Assembly (NCBI GenBank): GCA_937872515.1
Contig: CALMSX010000116.1
Coordinates: 62,001-126,000 of the forward strand
Source: an uncultured Bacteroidota bacterium
GTDB lineage: Bacteria; Bacteroidota; Bacteroidia; Chitinophagales; Saprospiraceae
Direction: 5' to 3'
DNA length: 64,000 nt
The first letter of the stretch is position 1. Every line of letters starts with the position of its first letter. The notes beneath the pieces were generated by a model that did not search any database, was not told where the DNA came from, and saw only the letters and a list, made by a program, of their open reading frames with translations. Below, one piece after another: positions 16,629-24,871 of this stretch. A program made the translations under genes and the position numbers.

Positions 16629-17950
16629 GTCAACCTTGTTTGCACATTACCATTCCCGGGTATTTTGACAGAGAAGTGGCTTATGTGATGCATGTTTTGT
16701 TAAAACAAAATTTAGGCATTAGCAACTATATACTCGAAAGAAAGCCAGTTACCAATTTTATTTTTACAGGACCCAATGGAAGCTTAGAAATCAACAATGC
16801 TTTTTTTGTAGGAGAACAGGCCAATTTGTTTGTGGCATCCAAACTTCCACAAAACAAGATTGATTTTAGCTGGCCGGGATTACAAGAAAGATTTACATCC
16901 TTGTTTGGAAGCGATGAAATTAAATACGCTGATCAAAAATACTATTGTGGACCCGATTTGATTGCCAGTTCTTTTTTTCTATTAACCCAATGGGAGAGTC
17001 ATACAAAAAAAAGTGACGCGTTGGGAAGATACAATTATGTTGGCTCAAGTATTCAAAGATGGGAGCTGTATCACAGACCCTTAATCAACGAATACGTTTT
17101 TTTGCTGAAAAATGTTTTGGAATCAATAGGCATTTCAGCAAATAGAGGTTCATATGAAGCTACATTTAGTTGTGATATTGACTCGGTGCAAAAATTTAAA
17201 AGTGTTAGAAATCTGGCAGGTGCCATGTACCATTCAGGCCTGAATACTTCGAAGTGGAAAAAAGAGATACTTGCTTATAAAAAGTCGAAGTCTAATGCTA
17301 TACAGGATCCTTATTTTTCATTTGATTACATGCTGGGAGCATTGCAGCAACATAATCTTCGTTCTGTTTTTTATTTTATGACGGGTAAAACCAACACCAG
17401 GTACGACCATAATGATTATCGGATGGAGGAACCCAAAATGCAAACATTGGTAAAAGAACTCAAACAACATAAAATAAACATTGGCTTACATCCCAGTTTT
17501 GAGACGGCATACACACCAGGAACAATGGCCTCAGAAAAGTCAGTTTTAGAAAAAGCCATTGGCGAAGAAGTAACCATGGTCCGACAGCATTACCTGAGAT
17601 ACAAGGCAGATGACACCTGGAAAATGTATGATGATGTGGGATTTAAAATAGATAGCAGCGTTCAGTTTACAGAGGGCCTGGGTTTTTCTGCTGGTAGCTG
17701 TACACCTTATTCTCTGTATTCAATTTCGGAACGGAGGATGACCGAAGTGGTAGAATGGCCCTTGATCCTGATGAAAAAAAAGGATTATGTAAAAGACGTT
17801 GAAAAGATCTATTCGTCATTTGCAAAAATTATTGACATTGCAAAAAAGCACCATGGGAGATTTCAGGTGCTTTTTCACAACAGCGATGTTGAAACAGAGA
17901 CAGAGCGTGAACTTTTTGAAGCTACCCTAAACCATTTGTCGAAATCCTGA
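16625..17950 (+). CDS. Polysaccharide deacetylase-family protein
   Basis: About 441 residues if translation starts at GTG 16625, which overlaps the rfbB stop by 4 bases. An upstream in-frame ATG (16541) would put 28 residues inside rfbB and is less likely. The N-terminal region (to about 170) is a Bacteroidota-type extension. The C-terminal part resembles the NodB/polysaccharide deacetylase fold: FSCDIDSVQ (metal Asp pair context), RSVFYFMTG, a late histidine motif in INIGLHPSF, and SSVQF. The family removes N- or O-acetyl groups from surface glycans. No signal peptide is seen, suggesting a cytoplasmic substrate such as a lipid-linked repeat unit or nucleotide sugar, which is unusual. Catalytic competence is not certain. 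Confidence 0.7.
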   Translation: MSQPCLHITIPGYFDREVAYVMHVLLKQNLGISNYILERKPVTNFIFTGPNGSLEINNAFFVGEQANLFVASKLPQNKIDFSWPGLQERFTSLFGSDEIKYADQKYYCGPDLIASSFFLLTQWESHTKKSDALGRYNYVGSSIQRWELYHRPLINEYVFLLKNVLESIGISANRGSYEATFSCDIDSVQKFKSVRNLAGAMYHSGLNTSKWKKEILAYKKSKSNAIQDPYFSFDYMLGALQQHNLRSVFYFMTGKTNTRYDHNDYRMEEPKMQTLVKELKQHKINIGLHPSFETAYTPGTMASEKSVLEKAIGEEVTMVRQHYLRYKADDTWKMYDDVGFKIDSSVQFTEGLGFSAGSCTPYSLYSISERRMTEVVEWPLILMKKKDYVKDVEKIYSSFAKIIDIAKKHHGRFQVLFHNSDVETETERELFEATLNHLSKS

Positions 17951-18708
17951 TGGTGGAACAACCACAGATACTACGTCCCACCATTTTTGATGGCTTAGCC
18001 GGACTGGTGGCGGGTCAAAGTACCAGACGAGGTGGGGTGAGTGCTTCACCCTATGACTCCCTCAATCTCGGCAGCAGCACCGATGATGATCTATCAAACG
18101 TGACAGAAAACAAGAAACGTTTTTGTGAAAGCCTTGGATTTACAGTGGAGCAGGTGGTGCGAAGTCATCAAATCCACAGTGATCAGATACTGATAGCAAG
18201 CCAGGGAGGCAGCTATGAGGGTTATGATGCTTTGGTAACCCAGGAGCCAAATTTACTGTTGGTGGTCAGCACCGCAGATTGTGTACCGATATTGTTATAC
18301 GATCCAATCAATGAAGTGTGTGCGGCTATACATGCCGGATGGAAGGGTACAGTGCTGAAGATAGTTTCAAAAACGGTGGCTATGATGGAACAACATTTTG
18401 GCAGTATTCCAGCTAATATGAAGGCTTACATTGGAGCCTGCATAGATCATTGTCACTTTGAAGTTGGCCCCGAGGTACTGGAAAAATTTGAGACAAAATA
18501 CATTTCCAAAATTGATAAAAAATCTGGAAAAGGCTATGTGGATTTAAAAGCATCCAACCAAGCACAACTGTTGGCAGCGGGACTCACTTCTTCAAATATT
18601 GAAACAAGTCCATATTGCACATTTGATGATGCACACAGATTTTTTTCCCACAGAAGAGATAGGGGAAAGACAGGTAGGATGTGGAGTGTGATAGGTATAA
18701 TTAAATAA
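17950..18708 (+). CDS. pgeF: Peptidoglycan editing factor PgeF (YfiH/laccase-domain family)
   Basis: 252 residues with all family landmarks: STRRGGVS, VVRSHQIHSDQI, STADCVPILL, AIHAGWKGT, IGACIDHCHFEVGPEV and FFSHRRDRGKTGRM. The conserved Cys and His residues form the metal/active site. PgeF corrects peptidoglycan precursors carrying Ser in place of L-Ala; related proteins were reported as purine-nucleoside-active. The ATG overlaps the previous stop (TGATG), so it is translationally coupled to a polysaccharide gene although its own role is in the cell wall. Confidence 0.9.
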   Translation: MVEQPQILRPTIFDGLAGLVAGQSTRRGGVSASPYDSLNLGSSTDDDLSNVTENKKRFCESLGFTVEQVVRSHQIHSDQILIASQGGSYEGYDALVTQEPNLLLVVSTADCVPILLYDPINEVCAAIHAGWKGTVLKIVSKTVAMMEQHFGSIPANMKAYIGACIDHCHFEVGPEVLEKFETKYISKIDKKSGKGYVDLKASNQAQLLAAGLTSSNIETSPYCTFDDAHRFFSHRRDRGKTGRMWSVIGIIK

Positions 18709-18723
18709 ACATATATATTAAAA

Positions 18724-19290
18724 ATGATTTATATTCATCCAACCGCCATAGTGGAAGAAGGTTGCCAGTTGGGAGAAGGCACCAAGGTGTGGCACTACAG
18801 CCATCTGATGCCAGGAGCTAAATTGGGAGAAAACTGCAACATTGGACAAAATGTTTTTATTGCTGATGGGGTAAGCCTGGGCAACAATGTTAAGATTCAA
18901 AACAATGTTTCACTTTACACAGGAGTGGAATGTGATGATGACGTATTTTTAGGTCCAAGTGCCGTATTCACCAATGTGGTAAACCCCAGAAGTGCCGTCA
19001 ACCGAAGAGGGCAATACGCCAAAACCCGAATTGGAAAAGGAGCTTCCGTAGGTGCCAATGCAACCATCGTTTGTGGGCACGATTTGGGCAAATACTGTTT
19101 TATTGGAGCTGGTGCTGTAGTAACTAAGTATGTGCCTGACTATGCACTGGTAGTTGGCAACCCAGCCAGACAAATGGGATGGATGAGTGAATTTGGTCAT
19201 CGACTTTCATTTGACGAAACCGGTAAAGCACAATGTCCGGAATCAGGTGATTGGTACAAAATCGAAAACAATACAGTAGAAAAAATATGA
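18724..19290 (+). CDS. wbpD: UDP-2-acetamido-3-amino-2,3-dideoxyglucuronate N-acetyltransferase (WbpD/WlbB-like)
   Basis: 188 residues forming a left-handed beta-helix: many hexapeptide steps such as IHPTAIVEEGCQLGEGTKVW, IGQNVFIADGVSLG, NNVSLYTGVE and GKYCFIGAGAVVTKYVP. The segment VVNPRSAVNRRGQY and the closing GNPARQMGWMSEFGHRL are characteristic of the WbpD/WlbB branch rather than generic serine acetyltransferases. It would acetylate the 3-amino group of the sugar made by WbpE, using acetyl-CoA. Its stop overlaps the WbpE-like start by 4 bases, and WbpB and WbpI homologs lie nearby, which supports the specific call. Confidence 0.82.
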   Translation: MIYIHPTAIVEEGCQLGEGTKVWHYSHLMPGAKLGENCNIGQNVFIADGVSLGNNVKIQNNVSLYTGVECDDDVFLGPSAVFTNVVNPRSAVNRRGQYAKTRIGKGASVGANATIVCGHDLGKYCFIGAGAVVTKYVPDYALVVGNPARQMGWMSEFGHRLSFDETGKAQCPESGDWYKIENNTVEKI

Positions 19291-20420
19291 GTTCCACAAT
19301 ACAAATGGTTGACCTTAAAGGGCAGTACAATCGTTTAAAACCAGAAATTGACCAAGCGATCCAGGAAGTGCTGGATGCCTGCATTTTTATCAATGGGCCA
19401 CAGGTAAAAGATTTTTCTGATCGACTCTCTACCTACATGGGTGGCTGTTTTGTGATACCCTGTGCCAATGGAACAGATGCCTTACAGATTGCACTGATGG
19501 CTTTGGAATTAAACGAGGGTGATGAAGTCCTTTTGCCTTCTTTTACCTATGCGGCCACAGCAGAAGTGATAGCCTTATTGAAGCTTAAGCCTGTAATGGT
19601 AGATGTTGATCCATCATCTTTTAATACAGGTAGAGCTCAGTACGAAGCCTATATTACAGATAGAACCAGGGTAATTGTGCCGGTTCATCTTTTTGGGCAG
19701 GCATCACAAATGGATGAGATCATGGAGTTGGCCAGAGAAAGAGACTTATATGTTGTTGAAGACAATGCACAAGCAATAGGTGCAGACTATTTTCACAAAG
19801 ATGGCAGTACCAGCAAGCTGGGCACCATAGGTCACATAGGTTGCACTTCCTTTTTCCCATCTAAAAACCTGGGTTGTTATGGTGATGGTGGGGCTGTATT
19901 TACCAAAGATGAAACATTGGCCCATAAAATATACATGATGGCCAATCACGGACAGGCTAAAAAATACCACCATGAAGTTATTGGTTGCAATTCCAGGCTT
20001 GACACACTTCAGGCTGCCATTTTGAATGTAAAACTGCGCTACCTGGATGATTTTGCTGCCCGCAGGCGTTCAGTTGCTGATCAATATGACATAGCCTTTG
20101 CAGATATCGGGGGATTACAAACACCATTAAGAGTTGGTTATAGTAATCATGTATTTCATCAATATACACTTCAGGTAGGAGATGGAAGGAGGGATGCATT
20201 GATGACCTACCTTAAAGAAAAAGGTATACCCAGCATGATCTATTATCCCATACCTTTGTATAAACAAAAAGCTTACGCACACTATGGTGAACCCGGCTTT
20301 ACTCAACCCGAAACAGAACGGCTTTGTACAGAGGTTGTCTCCCTGCCCATACACACTGAAATGGAAAACGAGACCCTGGCATATATTATCCACGAGGTAA
20401 AATCGTTTTTTGATTGCTAA
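19287..20420 (+). CDS. wbpE: DegT/DnrJ-family PLP aminotransferase, WbpE-like
   Basis: 377 residues from ATG 19287, which overlaps the wbpD stop (ATGA); the earlier in-frame ATG lies inside wbpD. Typical sugar aminotransferase motifs: NGTDALQIAL, PSFTYAATAEV, VVEDNAQAIGA, and FFPSKNLGCYGDGGA, whose Lys (about residue 193) carries PLP. WbpE transfers an amino group from glutamate to the 3-keto sugar acid produced by the WbpB dehydrogenase. The neighbouring wbpD, wbpI and wbpB homologs make this role far more likely than that of other DegT enzymes such as perosamine synthase. Confidence 0.83.
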   Translation: MSSTIQMVDLKGQYNRLKPEIDQAIQEVLDACIFINGPQVKDFSDRLSTYMGGCFVIPCANGTDALQIALMALELNEGDEVLLPSFTYAATAEVIALLKLKPVMVDVDPSSFNTGRAQYEAYITDRTRVIVPVHLFGQASQMDEIMELARERDLYVVEDNAQAIGADYFHKDGSTSKLGTIGHIGCTSFFPSKNLGCYGDGGAVFTKDETLAHKIYMMANHGQAKKYHHEVIGCNSRLDTLQAAILNVKLRYLDDFAARRRSVADQYDIAFADIGGLQTPLRVGYSNHVFHQYTLQVGDGRRDALMTYLKEKGIPSMIYYPIPLYKQKAYAHYGEPGFTQPETERLCTEVVSLPIHTEMENETLAYIIHEVKSFFDC

Positions 20421-21118
20421 AACAAATTTGGCAAGCGGTAAGAGGGTGGTACGATTTGTTGTACCCACAACTCTGTTTGTGCTGTCTTGAAGAACAAAAG
20501 GCAGGAAAGGAAACAGTATTTTGTGTCAAGTGTCACTCAACATTTCCTTTTACCAACCATTTTCAGCTTGAAGACAATGGTTTAATGCAGCATTTTTATG
20601 GCAGGGTCAAAGTTGAAAGAGCTGCGGCTTTGATGCATTTTAGTGAAGGAGGTATTGTACAACAAATGCTGCACAATTTAAAATACAGAGGAATGTACCA
20701 GATAGGGACCAATTTGGGACAAATGGCTGGTGAGCGGATGCTTGAATCTGGATTTTCCAAAGGCATGGATGCGGTTATTGCTGTGCCTATGCACGCTGCA
20801 AAGCAGCAACAGCGAGGTTATAACCAGAGTGAGGTAATTGCTGAAAAATTGGCAGAATCCATCAATGTGCCACTTTTAAAGGATCGGCTGGTAAAGATCA
20901 AAACGACAACCACCCAAACCAAAAAAGGAAGACTGGAAAGATTGGAAAATATTAAGGATAGCTTTGTTTGGAAAAATAATGGTCAGCACCAACCCACTCA
21001 TTTGCTCTTAGTGGATGATGTAGCCACCACTGGTGCCACCCTTGAAGCCTGTATTGTTGCCTTACAGAGTGCAGGCATTAAGAAGATATCCGTGTTTACT
21101 ATAGCAATGGCAGAATGA
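20414..21118 (+). CDS. comF: ComF-family phosphoribosyltransferase-like protein
   Basis: 234 residues from a TTG at 20414 that overlaps the wbpE stop by 7 bases. An N-terminal zinc finger with paired cysteines (LCLCCLEEQ, then VFCVKC) precedes a type I PRTase fold with the PRPP loop LLLVDDVATTGAT (about residues 196-208) and the ComF signature RGYNQSEVIAEKLA. ComF proteins support DNA uptake in competent bacteria and occur widely in non-competent ones; the biochemical role is still unclear. It has no known link to polysaccharide synthesis yet is overlapped on both sides by nucleotide-sugar genes. Confidence 0.88.
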   Translation: MLKQIWQAVRGWYDLLYPQLCLCCLEEQKAGKETVFCVKCHSTFPFTNHFQLEDNGLMQHFYGRVKVERAAALMHFSEGGIVQQMLHNLKYRGMYQIGTNLGQMAGERMLESGFSKGMDAVIAVPMHAAKQQQRGYNQSEVIAEKLAESINVPLLKDRLVKIKTTTTQTKKGRLERLENIKDSFVWKNNGQHQPTHLLLVDDVATTGATLEACIVALQSAGIKKISVFTIAMAE

Positions 21119-22176
21119 GCAGAATAAAAATATTGGCAATAATCGGGGCAAGACCCCAGTTTATCAAACATTTTCCGTTTGAAAAAGCCTGTGAAGGAAA
21201 ACTCCATCTCAAGACGATTCACACAGGTCAACATTTTGATGAAAACATGAGCAAAGTGTTTTTTGATCAATTGGGAATGAAGCAACCGGATTATATGCTT
21301 GCCAATGGAGGAGGCAATCATGGCTACCAGACGGGTAAGATGATGATGGATCTAGAAAGCATTGTAGTTGATGAGAAGCCAGATGTGGTATTGGTTTACG
21401 GCGACACCAATTCAACCCTGGCAGGTGCCCTGGTAGCTGCCAAACTGAACATACCGGTGGCCCACATAGAAGCTGGCTTAAGGAGTTATAACCGTGAAAT
21501 GCCGGAAGAAATCAACAGAGTACTTACGGATCATATATCAACGTGGTTGTTTACGCCCGGTGATCAGGCTGTCAATAACCTTCAGAAGGAAGGAATTACG
21601 GCAGGAGTGCATCTGATAGGTGATGTAATGAAAGACATGGTGCAGTTTGTTCAAAAAAGTGCTTTGTTTATTAAGCCGATTTTGGAAGAAAGATATGTTT
21701 ATGTAACCCTGCACAGGCCTTATAATGTTGACCAAAATGATAGGTTATTGACATTATTGCAAAGCCTGAATAGCTTGTCGCAAAAGATTGTATTTTCAAT
21801 TCATCCGCGAACCAGGAGCAATGCTGTAAAGTTTGGGATCAATTTAAACGATTATTCCAACATTCTTTTCATTGATCCACAACCCTATTTCGAAAATCTT
21901 GGTTATATTTACTATGCAGATGCCCTGATAACAGATAGCGGTGGAATGCAAAAGGAAGCCTACTGGTTAAAGAAAAAATGTATCACCATTCGAAAAGAAA
22001 CAGAGTGGAAAGAAACCCTCGAAGGAGGTGGAAATGTTTTGATATTTGAAGATCTTGGGCCAATGCGACACTTATTAGAAAGTGAAAATGTTCAGTGGAA
22101 TGAACAATTATACGGAAACGGGAATGCTTGTGAACAAATAGTAGAAATTTTATTGCAAAATTACAATAGGCTGTAA
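21115..22176 (+). CDS. wbpI: UDP-N-acetylglucosamine 2-epimerase family, WbpI-like
   Basis: 353 residues. Motifs: IIGARPQFIKHFP, HTGQHFDENMS, VYGDTNSTLAGALVA, HIEAGLRSYNREMPEEINR, LHRPYNVD and TDSGGMQKEA. The YGDTNSTLAG and Phe-rich N-terminal motif fit the WbpI/WlbD branch that turns UDP-GlcNAc(3NAc)A into UDP-ManNAc(3NAc)A. A second, clearly different 2-epimerase (43524) looks more like WecB. It overlaps comF by 4 bases (ATGA). The exact substrate is inferred from the adjacent wbpB, wbpE and wbpD homologs. Confidence 0.85.
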   Translation: MSRIKILAIIGARPQFIKHFPFEKACEGKLHLKTIHTGQHFDENMSKVFFDQLGMKQPDYMLANGGGNHGYQTGKMMMDLESIVVDEKPDVVLVYGDTNSTLAGALVAAKLNIPVAHIEAGLRSYNREMPEEINRVLTDHISTWLFTPGDQAVNNLQKEGITAGVHLIGDVMKDMVQFVQKSALFIKPILEERYVYVTLHRPYNVDQNDRLLTLLQSLNSLSQKIVFSIHPRTRSNAVKFGINLNDYSNILFIDPQPYFENLGYIYYADALITDSGGMQKEAYWLKKKCITIRKETEWKETLEGGGNVLIFEDLGPMRHLLESENVQWNEQLYGNGNACEQIVEILLQNYNRL

Positions 22177-22179
22177 ATA

Positions 22180-23142
22180 ATGAAAAAATTTGCATTGATA
22201 GGGGCAGGCGGATTTATCGCTCCCAGGCATATGAAGGCAATGAAGGATACTGGTAGTCAGTTATTGGCTGCCATAGACAAACACGACTCTGTGGGTGTAA
22301 TTGATAGTTATTTTCCAGAGGCTTCGTTTTTTACTGAATTTGAAAGATTTGACAGGCATGTAGAAAAACTGAAAAAAAGTGGTAATGACATTGACTATTT
22401 TGCAGTTTGTAGCCCCAACTACCTACACGATGCCCATTGCAGGTTTGGGTTGAGGTATGGTGCAGATGTGATTTGTGAAAAGCCACTAGTATTGAATCCA
22501 TGGAATCTGGATTCTCTGGAAGAAATGGAAAAAGAATCCGGTAAAAAAGTATATACCATCCTACAGCTGCGATTGCACCCCAATATCATTGCGCTTAAAA
22601 AGAAAGTGGAAGAAGCACCGGCGAACAAAGTGTTTGAATTTGATCTCACCTATATCACCTCAAGGGGAAGTTGGTATTACACCAGCTGGAAGGGAGACAT
22701 TCATAAATCAGGGGGAATTGCTACCAACATTGGTGTACATTTTTTTGATATGTTGACCTGGATATTTGGTGGGGTTAAAGAAAACATAGTCCATGTACAC
22801 ACCCATGACAGGGCAGGTGGCCTCATCGTATTTGAAAAGGCAAGGGTTAAATGGTTTTTAAGTATCAACGAACACACACTACCCGAAGAAGCAAAAAAGG
22901 CTGGAAAACGTACATTCAGATCAATAAAGATTGAGGGAGAGGAAATTGAATTTTCAGATGGATTTACGGAACTGCATACCCAAAGTTACAACCAGATTTT
23001 GGATGGTCGGGGTTATGGAATATCAGATACCCGGAAAGCCATAGAATTGGTGTATGACATCCGGAATTCAAAAGCAGTAGGAGTGGAGGGAGATTTTCAC
23101 CCCTTTTGTGCATTGCCCATAGAAAAACACCCCTTCGATTGA
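22180..23142 (+). CDS. wbpB: Gfo/Idh/MocA oxidoreductase, WbpB/WlbA-like UDP-GlcNAcA 3-dehydrogenase
   Basis: 320 residues. The Rossmann start (FALIGAGGFIAPRHMKA) and the family motif ICEKPLVLNP, with its active-site Lys, are clear; YTSWKGDIHKSGGIATNIGVHFFD is interrupted by no gap and matches the substrate-binding His region of WlbA/WbpB. It would oxidise the C3 hydroxyl of UDP-GlcNAcA. The last codons (IEKHPFD and stop) fall in a perfect 26-bp tandem duplication running into the intergenic space. Together with wbpE, wbpD and wbpI it forms a complete set after the 6-dehydrogenase step. Confidence 0.85.
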   Translation: MKKFALIGAGGFIAPRHMKAMKDTGSQLLAAIDKHDSVGVIDSYFPEASFFTEFERFDRHVEKLKKSGNDIDYFAVCSPNYLHDAHCRFGLRYGADVICEKPLVLNPWNLDSLEEMEKESGKKVYTILQLRLHPNIIALKKKVEEAPANKVFEFDLTYITSRGSWYYTSWKGDIHKSGGIATNIGVHFFDMLTWIFGGVKENIVHVHTHDRAGGLIVFEKARVKWFLSINEHTLPEEAKKAGKRTFRSIKIEGEEIEFSDGFTELHTQSYNQILDGRGYGISDTRKAIELVYDIRNSKAVGVEGDFHPFCALPIEKHPFD

Positions 23143-23174
23143 ACATAGAAAAACACCCCTTCGATTGAACATAG
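23118..23174 (+). repeat. Perfect 26-bp tandem duplication at the wbpB end / ribA start
   Basis: A 26-base unit beginning CATAGAAAAACACC occurs at 23118-23143 and again, identical, at 23144-23169, followed by a 5-base partial third copy. Copy 1 carries the last codons and stop of wbpB; copy 2 forms the spacer before ribA. Perfect identity suggests a recent event. Confidence 0.95.
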
Positions 23175-23179
23175 ATGAG

Positions 23180-23779
23180 ATGAGTAAAACGATGTATTTA
23201 CAGGGAGAAGCCAATCTTCCGACAAAGTATGGGATATTTAGAATGCGGGCCTACGCACAGGTACCTGACGAGCAGATGCCCATCATAGTATTGTATAACC
23301 CTGATACCCCATTGCAGCATCCGGTCAATGTGAGGTTACATTCCGAATGCATGACAGGAGATTTGTTTGGATCTTTAAAGTGTGAATGCGGAGAACAATT
23401 GCACCTTTCGATGGAAAAAATAGGAGCAGAGGGTGGCATCCTGATTTATCTAAGGCAGGAAGGAAGAGGCATTGGCATTATCAATAAGCTGCATGCCTAT
23501 AAAGCACAGGAAAGAGGTTTGGATACCGTAGAAGCAAACCGAGTATTAGGATTGGAAATAGATGCCAGAAAGTATGACTGCGCCATTGCCATTCTAAAGG
23601 AGCTGGGTATTGAAAAAATAAGATTGATGACCAATAATCCCGATAAGTTAAAAGCCTTTGAAGGGAGTGGAATTGAGGTGATAGAAAGAATTCCTCTGGA
23701 AATTAGTCCTACAGAAGATAATCTGAAATACTTACAGACCAAAAAGGAGTATTTTAAGCATAGGTTGGATTTGATATAA
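23180..23779 (+). CDS. ribA: GTP cyclohydrolase II
   Basis: 199 residues from ATG 23180; an in-frame TTG at 23165 inside the duplicated unit is possible but less likely. It contains the zinc site RLHSECMTGDLFGSLKCECG (three Cys), the catalytic LRQEGRGIGIINKLHAY, and RLMTNNPDK. It opens the GTP ring to start riboflavin synthesis. It is the stand-alone RibA type, without a fused RibB. It lies between wbpB and the Wzz-like gene; no FMN riboswitch is visible in the short gap, so it probably rides on polysaccharide transcription. Confidence 0.93.
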   Translation: MSKTMYLQGEANLPTKYGIFRMRAYAQVPDEQMPIIVLYNPDTPLQHPVNVRLHSECMTGDLFGSLKCECGEQLHLSMEKIGAEGGILIYLRQEGRGIGIINKLHAYKAQERGLDTVEANRVLGLEIDARKYDCAIAILKELGIEKIRLMTNNPDKLKAFEGSGIEVIERIPLEISPTEDNLKYLQTKKEYFKHRLDLI

Positions 23780-23796
23780 CCAATAAAAATGAATAA

Positions 23797-24864
23797 ATGG
23801 AAGATCAAAGGAATTTGCCTCAAATTAAAGTGTTGACAATAAAAGAAATAATTCTAACCTTAAAAGATTATTTTTTAGAGATTGTAAGGAATTATACAAT
23901 CATAATAGTTGCTTCAATTCCTTTTCTTTGTTATTACATTTACAATTTTTATAATACTAAGCCAACTTATTTTGCTGAAGTAAAATTTTTAGTTGAGGGT
24001 AGTTCATCATCAATTGGAGGTCTGGGTGGATTGCTCGGTCAGTTTGGTTTAAGGAATACTGGGAAATCAAATCCTTACAAAATTGTTGAAGTAGCTAAAT
24101 CAAAGGCAATTCTTGAAAAAGTACTATTTTCAAAATATGACAATGAATTCACATCAAACCATATTATTAATATATATAAGTTGAATGAGAAATGGGCAGA
24201 AAATGAGCCCGATTTTGCTGGCTTTAAATTTAACCATTCCAAATATATAGACTTTGATAGTATTGAAAAAATCGCCTTTGTTAGATTAATTAATAAAGTT
24301 ACCGGAGGAAAGGAATCATCGAACTATATGATTAATTTTACGCTAGACAGTGAAACTGGAGTTTATTCATATAAAACTAATAGTGAAAATGAACAACTTG
24401 CGATACACTTGCAGAATGCCAGTTATGAGTTTTTAAGAAGATTTTTTGAAGAGGATATTTTAGAAAATTCAGTTAAAACCACAGTTGTGCTAAAACAAAA
24501 GGCAGATTCATTACAAAACTTATTAGTAAATAAGACTTATCAACTTGCTAACCTTCAAGACAGAACTTTAGGCTTAGTCATGGCTACACCTGGCGTAAGA
24601 AAAATGGCTCTGGAGAAAGAAATACAAGCATTAACACTTGCATATGCTGAAGTATTGAAGAGCTATGAATTATCAGATATAAATCTTAAAGATTCTAAAC
24701 CATTATTTTTAAAGTTGGATGAGTCCATATCGCCTTTGGAATCCATTTCCCCCTCCATAATTATAAATATTATTAAGGCTTTAGTGCTATCTGTTTTGTT
24801 TTCTGGTGGATTAATTGTAATAAGAAAGTTGTATAGAGACATAATGGCGGAAACAGTAAATTGA
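23797..24864 (+). CDS. Wzz-type polysaccharide co-polymerase (chain-length determinant)
   Basis: 355 residues with one membrane helix near the N-terminus (IIIVASIPFLCYYIYNFY, about 35-52) and one near the C-terminus (INIIKALVLSVLFSGGLIVI). Between them is a periplasmic region with a Gly-rich loop (SSIGGLGGLLGQFGL) and a long coiled segment with LQNLLVNKTYQLANLQD. This is the Wzz/PCP layout. It sets the length of the polymer together with Wzy. No Walker motifs follow, so it lacks the tyrosine kinase domain of Wzc-type proteins. Base composition is clearly more AT-rich than the upstream wbp genes, marking the left edge of the variable part. Confidence 0.85.
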   Translation: MEDQRNLPQIKVLTIKEIILTLKDYFLEIVRNYTIIIVASIPFLCYYIYNFYNTKPTYFAEVKFLVEGSSSSIGGLGGLLGQFGLRNTGKSNPYKIVEVAKSKAILEKVLFSKYDNEFTSNHIINIYKLNEKWAENEPDFAGFKFNHSKYIDFDSIEKIAFVRLINKVTGGKESSNYMINFTLDSETGVYSYKTNSENEQLAIHLQNASYEFLRRFFEEDILENSVKTTVVLKQKADSLQNLLVNKTYQLANLQDRTLGLVMATPGVRKMALEKEIQALTLAYAEVLKSYELSDINLKDSKPLFLKLDESISPLESISPSIIINIIKALVLSVLFSGGLIVIRKLYRDIMAETVN

Positions 24865-24871
24865 AAACATA

